DNA of 10,011 nt from UBA4416 sp043718985 (GCA_043718985.1 JAYSUQ010000202.1:1-10011); one strand, 5' to 3'. Shown: positions 1 through 7,073, counted from the first letter of the stretch. Made by a program: numbers and translations. The notes: generated by a model not told the origin, from the letters alone.

Positions 1-357
1 GTTAATGTAAGTTGAGCTTAATTTGTGGTTTAACGATGCTTTGTAGTAGGGTAGTGTATTTGATGGTATTTTATTTAAAATGGGTACAATTAAATTTATA
101 GCAGTATCATTTAAATCTTTTTGATAATATACCCTGCACAAAACAATTAACGCTTCAAAATATTGCTTACTAAACTCACATTGTTTGGCCTTGCTAAATG
201 CCTCTTTTGATAATTGAAAAGCTTTGTTAACATCAGTTTTTAAAATTGCATTTGCATTAACACACAATTTATTTATTAAAACGGTATCGCACTTTTGGGC
301 AGATAATTTATTTAAAAATAATAGTAAAAAAAGTATTGTAATACGTAGTGGTAACAT
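1..357 (-). CDS. Secreted helical-repeat (TPR-like) protein, 3' end outside window
   Basis: The reading frame is open from an ATG at 357 to the left edge, giving 119 visible residues. The N-terminus is a clear Sec signal peptide: a short start with one Arg, a Leu/Phe-rich core (residues 7-15), then LSAQ followed by KCD, suggesting cleavage near residue 20. The rest is amphipathic helix with alternating small and aromatic positions, for example AFQLSKEAFSKA and QYFEALIVLCRVYY, which resembles tetratricopeptide repeats without being a strict match. In Bacteroidota, exported TPR N-termini like this often precede a transmembrane helix and a histidine-kinase or LuxR-type output domain. That continuation lies outside the window and is only inference. 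The gene diverges from gcvH across a 106-base gap. I see no convincing -7 box for it. Confidence is good that it is a real exported protein and low on function. Confidence 0.72.
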   Translation of the reverse strand, partial: MLPLRITILFLLLFLNKLSAQKCDTVLINKLCVNANAILKTDVNKAFQLSKEAFSKAKQCEFSKQYFEALIVLCRVYYQKDLNDTAINLIVPILNKIPSNTLPYYKASLNHKLSSTYIN

Positions 358-438
358 TGCTTAAAGATACAATTTTAGGACTAAAACAAATAGATTAAAA
401 AATTTTAACTTAAATATTAATTTATTACATAAACCTTT

Positions 439-446
439 TATATTTG
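439..446 (+). promoter_or_regulatory. Candidate -7 promoter box for gcvH
   Basis: TATATTTG matches the Bacteroidota primary sigma -7 consensus TAnnTTTG exactly and lies 17 bases before the gcvH ATG, which would give a leader of about 10 bases. No clear TTG-type -33 element sits at the expected spacing upstream, so the call rests on one box in AT-rich DNA. Confidence 0.45.
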
Positions 447-463
447 TTTAAAATTAAATTATT

Positions 464-844
464 ATGAATTTTCCTGAAGAATTAAAATACACTAAAGATC
501 ACGAATGGATTCGTGTTGAAGGTAACGTTGCAACAATTGGTATTACCGATTTTGCTCAAAAAGAATTAGGCGATATTGTTTATGTTGATATTACAACTTT
601 AAACGAAACTGTTGCTCGCGAAGAAATTTTTGGTACAGTTGAGGCTGTAAAAACAGTTTCTGATTTATTTATGCCTATTACGGGTAAGGTTTTAGAAATG
701 AATAAAGATATTGATAGCTCTCCCGAATCGGTTAACAACGACCCTTACGGCAAAGGTTGGATGATTAAAGTAAGTATTGATATTGAAACGGAGTTAACTG
801 ATTTATTATCGGTTACTGATTATAAAGCTTTAATTGGCGCTTAA
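464..844 (+). CDS. gcvH: Glycine cleavage system H protein
   Basis: This 126-residue protein is the lipoylated carrier of the glycine cleavage system. It shuttles the aminomethyl group from P-protein to T-protein and is reoxidised by L-protein, in the cytoplasm. The length is that of the family. It starts with the family-typical YTKDHEWIRVEG (residues 9-20) and has GITDFAQKELGDIVYVD (26-42). The lipoyl-attachment segment is FGTVEAVKTVSDLFMP, in which Lys63 is the predicted lipoyl-lysine. The C-terminal PYGKGWMIKV is also conserved. The start at 464 is fixed by alignment of the N-terminus and a nearby -7 box. No P- or T-protein gene is visible, so gcvH is not in a gcv operon here. A terminator follows, then a VanZ-like gene, a neighbour I recall in other Bacteroidota. 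Confidence 0.98.
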   Translation: MNFPEELKYTKDHEWIRVEGNVATIGITDFAQKELGDIVYVDITTLNETVAREEIFGTVEAVKTVSDLFMPITGKVLEMNKDIDSSPESVNNDPYGKGWMIKVSIDIETELTDLLSVTDYKALIGA

Positions 845-868
845 TTAATTGAACTATTAAATAAACAA

Positions 869-900
869 AAAAACTTCTGTAATTTTACAGGAGTTTTTTT
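869..900 (+). terminator. Intrinsic terminator after gcvH
   Basis: The arm AACTTCTGTA pairs with TACAGGAGTT (one G-U pair, loop of about 4 bases) and is followed directly by a run of seven T. It lies about 25 bases after the gcvH stop and just before the VanZ-like gene, so it probably separates or attenuates transcription between them. Confidence 0.85.
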
Positions 901-930
901 GTTTACTTTATTTTGAAAATTCATACTTTA

Positions 931-1308
931 ATGATAGCATTCATACGCCTTAATAGTTTAAAATTAGCAATTGCGTGGGCTTGTATAATTTTTATTTTGT
1001 GTTGCACGCCAGGGCAATACATACCAAGCGCTAATTGGCTTCAGCTTTTAAGTTTTGATAAGTTAGTACACGCAAGCATTTTTTTTATATTGGTTTGTTT
1101 GTGGCTAATTTATTTTAACAATAAACAAAAACGAACAAACGTTGTTATTTATTTAATACTAACACTTTGTATTTTATATGGCGGTTTGTTAGAAATTATG
1201 CAAGCAACCGTTTTTAGTAATCGTAGTGGCGATTGGTTTGATTTTATTGCAAATACTTTTGGTTGCCTAATGGGTTATTTTTGCTATTCAAAAAAAATAG
1301 TTTCGTAA
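931..1308 (+). CDS. VanZ-like small integral membrane protein
   Basis: This is a small inner-membrane protein of the VanZ-like family, 125 residues from the ATG at 931. Numbering from that Met, hydrophobic segments lie near residues 10-24, 43-60, 72-89 and 104-118. Family signatures are visible: FDKLVHASIFF at the start of the second helix, and EIMQ followed by NRSGDWFDFIANTFGCLMGY near the C-terminus, with the Arg/Asp/Asp/Asn/Gly pattern of the group. The family is named after VanZ of the vancomycin cluster (teicoplanin resistance), but most members have no established role, so no resistance function is claimed. An in-frame TTG at 913 would add six residues. I prefer 931 because TTG 913 sits only 13 bases after the T-run of the gcvH terminator. 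Expression would need a promoter inside the terminator region or read-through from gcvH. Confidence 0.88.
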   Translation: MIAFIRLNSLKLAIAWACIIFILCCTPGQYIPSANWLQLLSFDKLVHASIFFILVCLWLIYFNNKQKRTNVVIYLILTLCILYGGLLEIMQATVFSNRSGDWFDFIANTFGCLMGYFCYSKKIVS

Positions 1309-1352
1309 CACAAATATACTTTTAGCCAGCATTATTAAATTTTTATTGTATC

Positions 1353-1377
1353 AATATTAATTTTATTAATTAGTATT
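1353..1377. terminator. AT-only hairpin between convergent genes
   Basis: AATATTAATT and AATTAGTATT can form a 10-bp stem (one G-U pair) around a 5-base loop in the gap between the convergent VanZ-like and exonuclease genes. It has no flanking T-run and no GC pairs, so it would be a weak terminator at best. Confidence 0.25.
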
Positions 1378-1386
1378 TAAAGTTGT

Positions 1387-2082
1387 TTATGCATAAATAA
1401 CATCTTCATCTTTAATAGGTTCTAATCCTTTTAAACATTGATATATTCGGGCAAGTGTAACAACATCTTTAATGCAATAATCAGTAATGCGTTTTAAGTT
1501 TTTTTCGATATAATAAACCTGTGCAATTTGACTGCCATCTATATCGTTTTTTGATGAGGGCACATTAAATATGTGTGCAAGTAAATTAAGAGATGTGAAA
1601 TTTTTAATATCACCAAATCTCCACAACTCCATAGTATCTATATGTTTAACTTCCCAAGGTTTAAAACCTTGTATTTGCATAATTTTTGGTAATGCAATTT
1701 TATTAACTAATAAACGTCGGCATAAAAAAGGGTAATCAAATTCTTTACCATTATGGGCACATAAATAATGCTCTTTGGTATTAAAATGTTTTTGTAACAG
1801 TTTACTAAATTCAATTAAAATTTCAGTTTCATTATCGCCAGCAATGGTTTTGGTTCTAAATTTTCCTTCGGCAATATAGCCTAAGCCAATGCAAATTACT
1901 TTTGCAAACTCTGCATAAATACCTGCTTTATCATATTGTTGCTCGGCGGTTACATCTTTTAAGTACATCCATTTTTTATCCCACAATTCTTTTTCTGTTA
2001 CCGATAAATTAGTGTAGTTGTAATTAATAGGAACTGTTTCTATATCTATAAATAAAATGTTTTCTAATTTAATGATGCTCAT
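1387..2082 (-). CDS. PolB-type (DnaQ/RNase H fold) 3'-5' exonuclease
   Basis: This 231-residue protein looks like a stand-alone 3'-5' exonuclease related to the proofreading domain of family B DNA polymerases (DEDDy subgroup). It should hydrolyse DNA 3' ends using two metal ions. The Exo I motif is FIDIET (Asp13, Glu15). Exo II is CAHNGKEFDYPFL (residues 108-120, Asp116). Exo III is the YxxxD motif YCIKD (Tyr202, Asp206). A further conserved-looking HIDTMELWRFGD lies at 148-159. There is no polymerase or helicase domain, and the length fits a single nuclease domain. Its ATG overlaps the folA stop (ATGA), so it is very likely translated by coupling from the folA message. The physiological substrate is unknown; a repair or nucleic-acid maintenance role is inference. 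Confidence 0.88.
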   Translation of the reverse strand: MSIIKLENILFIDIETVPINYNYTNLSVTEKELWDKKWMYLKDVTAEQQYDKAGIYAEFAKVICIGLGYIAEGKFRTKTIAGDNETEILIEFSKLLQKHFNTKEHYLCAHNGKEFDYPFLCRRLLVNKIALPKIMQIQGFKPWEVKHIDTMELWRFGDIKNFTSLNLLAHIFNVPSSKNDIDGSQIAQVYYIEKNLKRITDYCIKDVVTLARIYQCLKGLEPIKDEDVIYA

Positions 2083-2573
2083 AAGCGTTCAAATTTTTGA
2101 AATGTGAAATCAAATTTATTTTTTTCGTCGGCGTAATGTTTTTCTTGCCACGTTAATTTAAAGTGCTCTAAATTTATTTCAGGAAAATACACATCGCCAT
2201 CAATAACTGTGTGCACTAACGTTTTATAAATAACATTGGCTAAGTGCAGCGATTGCTCATAAATTTGACCTCCACCTATAATACAAATAGATGATTCGTT
2301 TTTTAATAATTTAATGGCATCGTTAATACTTTGTACAACTTCAAGGTCAAATTTTTTATCGTTATTAAAATTAACATCGCGCGATATTACAACGTTTTTG
2401 CGACCAGGTAAAGTGCGGCCTATAGATTGAAACGTTTTGCGTCCCATAATAATTGGCATTCCCATTGTGGTTGATTTAAAAAACTTTAAATCGGCAGGTA
2501 AATGCCAAAGTAATTCATTGTTTTTGCCAATGGCATTGTTTAATGATGTTGCAACTACTATTGAAATAATCAT
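2079..2573 (-). CDS. folA: Dihydrofolate reductase
   Basis: The enzyme reduces dihydrofolate to tetrahydrofolate with NADPH, feeding thymidylate, purine and glycine one-carbon metabolism; it is the target of trimethoprim. The 164-residue length is typical of chromosomal DHFR. Visible motifs are an N-terminal ISIVVATSLNNAIG, then LLWHLPADLKFFK (residues 21-33) with catalytic Asp28 (equivalent to E. coli Asp27). Next come IIMGRKTFQSIGRTLPGRKNVV with the folate-contacting Arg58, and IIGGGQIY (99-105) for NADPH. HTVIDGDVYFPEI follows, and the protein ends in the usual FTFQKFERL. The start at 2573 is fixed by the first beta strand. No thyA is adjacent, unlike the common thyA-folA pairing. folA instead lies between the MauE-thioredoxin gene (54-base gap upstream) and the exonuclease (ATGA overlap downstream). 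Confidence 0.97.
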   Translation of the reverse strand: MIISIVVATSLNNAIGKNNELLWHLPADLKFFKSTTMGMPIIMGRKTFQSIGRTLPGRKNVVISRDVNFNNDKKFDLEVVQSINDAIKLLKNESSICIIGGGQIYEQSLHLANVIYKTLVHTVIDGDVYFPEINLEHFKLTWQEKHYADEKNKFDFTFQKFERL

Positions 2574-2627
2574 TTATAAATTATTAGTGTATAAATATAT
2601 ATGTTTTTTTAGGATGTTAAAAACGAA

Positions 2628-3569
2628 CTATTTTTTAATAAGCCATTTTTCAATTTCATCTTGGCTTAACACAGGGTATTCTATCCAATGCTCAACTACC
2701 GAATTATTTACCATATAAATTGCAGGCAAATCTAAACCGGCTAAATACACAAACGATTTTGCGCTAAGCAAGCTGTATTTAATATTGGTTGCTTTAGTAT
2801 CATCAAAAAAGGGTTTAATTTTATTGGTATCGCCATTTAAAATTAAATACATTGATATATTAGGGTTTCTTTCTTTTATTAAGCGAAGTTTTTTTGCTGC
2901 AATACGGCAGTGTGCACACGTTAAACTCATAAATGAAATAATATGTTTGCCTGTGCTTAAATATTTTGGAGCGGTATGCATTGTTGCGTTTTTATAAACA
3001 CTATCGAGTTCTAATTTAAATTGATCTTGTTTTGGTGTTAAATATGCTTGGCTGTAACTCATATCAACATAATTTAATATATGTGGTGTAACCATAGTGG
3101 TAATAAATAAAAATAAAAGTAATTTATTTTTTAATTTACCATAATCAAAACCCTCAAAATACAGATATAAAATACCTATTAAAGCAAGAAGAATAATATT
3201 TTTTATTAAGGCTTGTAACGGCGTCATTGCAATTGCATTACCAAAGCAACCGCAATTGCCGTTGTTACCTTCTTTTAGCATCATTATAATTAAATAAATG
3301 TTAAAAAAAACAAGTGTGTATGCTGCTAAACGAAGTGTAAATTTTTTAAGATTAAAGCATAGTATCAATAAAAGACCTATTAAAAACTCAAGCCCAATCA
3401 TAAAACGAGCTAAAAATGGAGCTGTTTTCCAGTTAGCTACTCCTAAATCTACAAAGGTATATTCAAAAGGTTCTATTGGGTAAAGTTTAGTGTAGCCGCT
3501 ATAAATAAAAAGTAAACCAATGGCCAAACAAATAATAAAAAACAATGTATTAAGTAATATTTTTTTCAT
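2628..3569 (-). CDS. MauE/DoxX-like membrane protein fused to a thioredoxin-like domain
   Basis: This 313-residue protein joins a polytopic MauE/DoxX-type domain to a C-terminal thioredoxin fold, similar to the group I know as the BT_3928 family. Hydrophobic segments lie near residues 5-24, 52-71, 79-97, 120-138 and 149-164. The conserved YSGYTKLYPIEPF is at 23-35, and a CGC pair (Cys106, Cys108, in NCGCFGN) follows the third helix. The soluble part (about 185-313) carries the redox motif CAHC (Cys218, Cys221) and a cis-proline-like LPAIY (Pro282). Positive residues in the 72-80 and 144-149 loops and at the N-terminus place those inside, so both cysteine pairs are predicted to face the periplasm. 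A membrane-linked disulfide exchange role is inferred; the substrate is unknown. It is probably first in an operon with folA and the exonuclease. Confidence 0.87.
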   Translation of the reverse strand: MKKILLNTLFFIICLAIGLLFIYSGYTKLYPIEPFEYTFVDLGVANWKTAPFLARFMIGLEFLIGLLLILCFNLKKFTLRLAAYTLVFFNIYLIIMMLKEGNNGNCGCFGNAIAMTPLQALIKNIILLALIGILYLYFEGFDYGKLKNKLLLFLFITTMVTPHILNYVDMSYSQAYLTPKQDQFKLELDSVYKNATMHTAPKYLSTGKHIISFMSLTCAHCRIAAKKLRLIKERNPNISMYLILNGDTNKIKPFFDDTKATNIKYSLLSAKSFVYLAGLDLPAIYMVNNSVVEHWIEYPVLSQDEIEKWLIKK

Positions 3570-3672
3570 TTATTTAAATTGTTGTTTTTATACATTGTTT
3601 ATTTTGCAGTTATAAAACACTAAAATAGGATATTATTTTTAGTTATAAGTTATACCTTTTGTTTAATAAAGG

Positions 3673-4041
3673 TTATGCTTCCCACCATTTTTTTTTAGTT
3701 CCTACAAACACGCCGTTGTTTTGTATTACTATTGGGTAGGTTTGTAAACACAATGCTAAGCCCGAAGTTGCCATACCAGTTTTTAAATTAAATGGGTAAC
3801 GGTGCTTAGGGCAAATTATTTCGTTATTATCAGTGCAACTACCCGAACTTAGTGATGCACCATTGTGCGGACATTTTTCGTCAAAAGCAAACACACCATG
3901 TTTGTTTTTTAGTAGGCATATTTTTTTATTAAATAAGGTAATGGTTTGTATAAAATGAAACTTAAATTGATTATTAAATTCAAGTTCATTTTCGGCTACT
4001 TTTTGCCATTTAAAATTTGTCGTTGGGTTGCTTGGTAACAT
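3673..4041 (-). CDS. Rieske-type [2Fe-2S] protein
   Basis: This is a small soluble Rieske ferredoxin-like protein of 122 residues. The cluster ligands are plain: CPHNGASL gives Cys57 and His59, and CPKHRYPFNL gives Cys77 and His80, in the standard C-x-H...C-x2-H arrangement, followed by the family-typical KTGMATSG. There is no signal peptide and no catalytic oxygenase domain, so it resembles Rieske electron carriers or the NirD-type small subunit rather than a cytochrome bc1 Rieske protein. No oxygenase or nitrite reductase gene is nearby, so the redox partner is unknown. The only plausible start is the Met at 4041, since the next Met is residue 90. This makes the gene overlap the 3' end of the rhomboid gene by 32 bases and suggests translational coupling. 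The C-terminus is unusually Lys/Trp rich (KKKWWEA). Confidence 0.9.
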   Translation of the reverse strand: MLPSNPTTNFKWQKVAENELEFNNQFKFHFIQTITLFNKKICLLKNKHGVFAFDEKCPHNGASLSSGSCTDNNEIICPKHRYPFNLKTGMATSGLALCLQTYPIVIQNNGVFVGTKKKWWEA

Positions 4042-4771
4042 AATTGTAAGTTATAACAATTTGCTGAGACGCTTGATTTTGTTCTTCTTTTTCTTCTTGT
4101 TGATGCATTAATTTTTCGGTTTCTAATTCTTGCATATACAATGCTTCTAAATCAACTTCATCTTCGGGCTTTAGCCAATTAAATTCTTTTTTTTGAGGAC
4201 CATCTTTTCTATAACCATAAGCAACTAAAACGCCCGATAATGCACCAAACAAATGCCCTTCCCACGATATCGAATTTTGAAATGGGAAAATACCATAAGT
4301 AATACTGCCGTATAATAATACAACCAATGCCGATACAACCATTAATTGAATGTGTTTACGAAACACCCCACTAAAAAACAAAAAAGTAGAAAAAGCATAA
4401 ATTAATGTGCTTGCTCCAAAATGATAATGTGGTATTACATCGTTATTGCGCCCACCTATCCAAAGCCACAAACCACTAATAAAATATATCCAAATAAAAA
4501 CAGGCCAAGCTATTGGTTTGTAAAAATAAAACAAAAGGGATGCTAAAATCAATATAGGCAAACTATTATTTGCAATATGGTTTAAATCGCCGTGTATTAA
4601 TGGGGCTAATAAAATACCAATTAATCCATTTTGTGTGCGTGGGCTAACTCCGTATTGGTAAAGTTGTAGTTTAAATAAATTATCGGCAACAAAAAATAAC
4701 CAGCATACTATTACAAACAATAGTGGAAATTTTACGATTGATAATAGTTGAAATATAATTGACTTTTTCAT
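4010..4771 (-). CDS. Rhomboid-family intramembrane serine protease
   Basis: This 253-residue polytopic protein has the rhomboid catalytic dyad: the nucleophile is Ser121 in HFGAST, and the base is His173 in SWEGHLFGALSG. The upstream HGDLNHIANN (His60, His65, Asn69) matches the conserved HxxxxHxxxN region that stabilises the oxyanion. Hydrophobic segments near 10-28, 50-58, 70-84, 88-104, 118-134, 141-160 and 174-186 fit a six-helix core with a short extra N-terminal stretch. Rhomboids cleave membrane proteins within or near transmembrane helices; the substrate here is unknown. The Gly that usually follows the active Ser in GxSG is Thr (GAST), a variation that need not abolish activity. The cytoplasmic tail (about 200-236) is rich in Glu/Gln/Met and probably helical or coiled. 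The gene overlaps the Rieske gene downstream and follows a terminator. Confidence 0.92.
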   Translation of the reverse strand: MKKSIIFQLLSIVKFPLLFVIVCWLFFVADNLFKLQLYQYGVSPRTQNGLIGILLAPLIHGDLNHIANNSLPILILASLLFYFYKPIAWPVFIWIYFISGLWLWIGGRNNDVIPHYHFGASTLIYAFSTFLFFSGVFRKHIQLMVVSALVVLLYGSITYGIFPFQNSISWEGHLFGALSGVLVAYGYRKDGPQKKEFNWLKPEDEVDLEALYMQELETEKLMHQQEEKEEQNQASQQIVITYNYVTKQPNDKF

Positions 4772-4810
4772 TACAGCAATTTTATTTTTAAATTATAACT
4801 GTAATATTTA

Positions 4811-4850
4811 AAAAGAGTTTGTGATTTTTATAATCACAAACTCTTTATTT
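4811..4850 (-). terminator. Strong terminator after ftsH
   Basis: Positions 4812-4826 and 4832-4846 form a perfect 15-bp inverted repeat (arm AAAGAGTTTGTGATT) around a 5-base loop, starting 7 bases after the ftsH stop. On the minus strand the stem ends in CTCTTTTT, giving a T-run of five. It separates rsfS-ftsH from the rhomboid-Rieske pair. Confidence 0.9.
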
Positions 4851-4852
4851 AA

Positions 4853-7036
4853 TTATGTTAATGGTATTATTTGGGGTGGTGTTTCTTTAACTGTAGCTTC
4901 AATAGTTAAAGGTATTTCTATTGTTAAATCTTCAGTAGTTTCTTCTTTTTTAGGTTTTGTTAAGTCTGTTATTTCTTTCGATAAGCTACGTTCTTTTTCA
5001 TAAGGTCGTTTACCAAAAACGGTTTCTAAATCTTCTTTAAAAATAACTTCTTTAGTTAATAATTGCTCGGCTAATAGTGCTAATTTATCTTTATTAGCAA
5101 CTAATATTGCTTTTGTTCTTGCATAAGCAATATCAATCATTTTTTTAACCTCTTCATCAATAACACGTGCTGTATGTTCGCTATAAGGTTTGTTAAAACT
5201 ATACTCGTTTTGTCCCGAACTATCGTAATAACTAACATTACCAATTTTATCATTTAAGCCGTAATACACAATACTAGCATAGGCTTGGCGCGTTATTTTT
5301 TCTAAATCACTTAATGCTCCAGTAGATATTTTCCCGAAAACAATTTCCTCGGCAGCACGTCCACCAAGTGTAGCGCACATTTCATCCATAATTTGTTCGC
5401 TGGTTGTTATTTGACGCTCTTCGGGCAAATACCAAGCGGCGCCTAAACTACGGCCACGAGGTACAATTGTTACTTTAATTAATGGCGATGCGTGTTCGCA
5501 CATCCAACTTACGGTTGCATGGCCTGCTTCGTGGTATGCTATTACTCGTTTTTCTTGATCTGTTATGATTTTATTTTTTTTCTCTAAACCTCCAACTACT
5601 CGGTCAACAGCATCTAAAAAATCTTGCTTACCAACTTGTTTTTTATTTGAGCGTGCAGCAATTAAAGCTGCTTCGTTACAAATGTTTGCAATATCGGCAC
5701 CACTAAACCCTGGAGTTTGCTTTGCTAAAAATTCAACATCAACACTAGCGTCTATTTTAATCTTTTTTAAATGCACAACAAAAATTTCTTTACGCTCAAT
5801 TACATCTGGCATATCAACATATATTTGTCTATCAAATCTACCTGCACGCATTAATGCTTTATCTAAAATATCGGCACGGTTTGTAGCAGCTAATATTATT
5901 ACACCGCTATTGGTACCAAAACCATCCATTTCGGTTAATAATTGGTTTAGGGTGTTTTCTCGCTCATCGTTGCCGCCTGTTGCTGCGTTTTTCCCTCTAG
6001 CACGCCCTATTGCATCTATCTCATCAATAAAAATTATACAAGGCGATTTTTCTTTGGCTTGTTTAAATAAGTCGCGCACACGACTAGCGCCAACACCAAC
6101 AAACATTTCCACAAAATCTGATCCTGATAATGAGAAGAAAGGAACTTTTGCCTCGCCTGCAACAGCCTTGGCTAGTAAAGTTTTACCTGTACCTGGAGGG
6201 CCAACTAACAATGCGCCTTTTGGTATTTTAGCACCAAGCTCAGTATATTTTTTTGGATTTTTTAAAAAATCAACAATTTCCATTATTTCAACTTTTGCAC
6301 CATCGTTACCTGCAACATCATTAAAGGTGGTTGTAATATTCGAATCTTTATCAACCATAACAGCTCTCGATTTGCCAATATTAAATAGTTGCCCAGGCCC
6401 GCCTGCACCGCCACCCATTTTGCGCATCATAAATATCCATAAGGCAACCATAATAACAATTGGTAATAACCAACCCATACTGTCTGTCCAATCTGTTCGG
6501 TCTTCGCTCGATGGAGAAACTCTTAAGTTTAATGGCACACTAGCTAATGTTTGTACATTTCTTATCTGTTCCAAAAAATCTTTTACATCGGGTATCGAAA
6601 CTTTAAAATGTGGGCCCTTTGCTGTTTTTAAGTCGGGAAAAATAGGAATTGATTTACCAGTTTTTTTATCAATTGTTGTGTAGCGTTGTAGTTTTAAACT
6701 ATCCTTACGAACAGTAATTTCGGCAAAACGTTTATTAACAATAACAACGCTTTCTACATCGCCTTTTGCTAACATTTCTTGTTCAAATTTAGTTTGATCA
6801 ACTTCAAAAATTCGGTTGTCAAATTCCTGACCAAAAAACACAAATGCTAATAGTGCAATAATTACAAGGCCGTAAATCATATAAAATCCATTGCCATTAT
6901 TCATTCCGTTTGGGCCACCTAAAGGCGATTTTGGATTTTTGCCAAAACGTTCTTTCATTTTTTCGAATTGTTTTTTTCTTTCGTCCTCTTGGTTAGTTGG
7001 AGGTGTTGTATTATTTGTGTTTTCGGGAGTGCTCAT
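4853..7036 (-). CDS. ftsH: ATP-dependent zinc metalloprotease FtsH
   Basis: This is the membrane-anchored AAA+ protease that forms hexamers and degrades damaged membrane proteins and regulatory substrates. It has 727 residues, towards the long end for the family. A Pro/Asn/Gly-rich cytoplasmic N-tail (1-50) is followed by TM1 (about 51-69), a periplasmic domain (70-187) and TM2 (about 188-204). A Gly-rich linker (208-215) leads into the AAA+ domain with Walker A GPPGTGKT (279-286), pore motif MFVGVG (311-316), Walker B IIFIDEID (334-341) and an SRH ending RAGRFDR (Arg400, Arg403). The protease domain has HEAGH (502-506) and the third zinc ligand Asp577 in GALSDLEK. A charged, low-complexity tail (about 680-727) ends the protein. 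The start is preceded by an A-rich leader. It probably forms an operon with rsfS 59 bases upstream. Confidence 0.98.
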   Translation of the reverse strand: MSTPENTNNTTPPTNQEDERKKQFEKMKERFGKNPKSPLGGPNGMNNGNGFYMIYGLVIIALLAFVFFGQEFDNRIFEVDQTKFEQEMLAKGDVESVVIVNKRFAEITVRKDSLKLQRYTTIDKKTGKSIPIFPDLKTAKGPHFKVSIPDVKDFLEQIRNVQTLASVPLNLRVSPSSEDRTDWTDSMGWLLPIVIMVALWIFMMRKMGGGAGGPGQLFNIGKSRAVMVDKDSNITTTFNDVAGNDGAKVEIMEIVDFLKNPKKYTELGAKIPKGALLVGPPGTGKTLLAKAVAGEAKVPFFSLSGSDFVEMFVGVGASRVRDLFKQAKEKSPCIIFIDEIDAIGRARGKNAATGGNDERENTLNQLLTEMDGFGTNSGVIILAATNRADILDKALMRAGRFDRQIYVDMPDVIERKEIFVVHLKKIKIDASVDVEFLAKQTPGFSGADIANICNEAALIAARSNKKQVGKQDFLDAVDRVVGGLEKKNKIITDQEKRVIAYHEAGHATVSWMCEHASPLIKVTIVPRGRSLGAAWYLPEERQITTSEQIMDEMCATLGGRAAEEIVFGKISTGALSDLEKITRQAYASIVYYGLNDKIGNVSYYDSSGQNEYSFNKPYSEHTARVIDEEVKKMIDIAYARTKAILVANKDKLALLAEQLLTKEVIFKEDLETVFGKRPYEKERSLSKEITDLTKPKKEETTEDLTIEIPLTIEATVKETPPQIIPLT

Positions 7037-7055
7037 TTTTTTATTAATTATGGTG

Positions 7056-7073
7056 TAGTGTAATTTTACACTA
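7056..7073. other. Perfect short inverted repeat in the ftsH leader
   Basis: TAGTGTAA and TTACACTA form an exact 8-base inverted repeat with a 2-base centre, lying between rsfS and ftsH. On the minus strand no T-run follows it, so it is not a standard terminator. It could be an operator-like palindrome, an RNA processing site, or chance. Confidence 0.4.

Noticed and set aside
2437..2997. Small plus-strand frames opposite folA and the MauE-Trx gene
   Set aside because: They are antisense to strongly supported genes, lack family motifs and have no leader signals.
5565..6683. A 372-codon open frame on the plus strand opposite ftsH
   Set aside because: It lies wholly antisense to the FtsH AAA+ and N-terminal domains, has Ser/Ile/Thr-rich low-quality composition with no recognisable motif, and is explained by the codon bias of ftsH.
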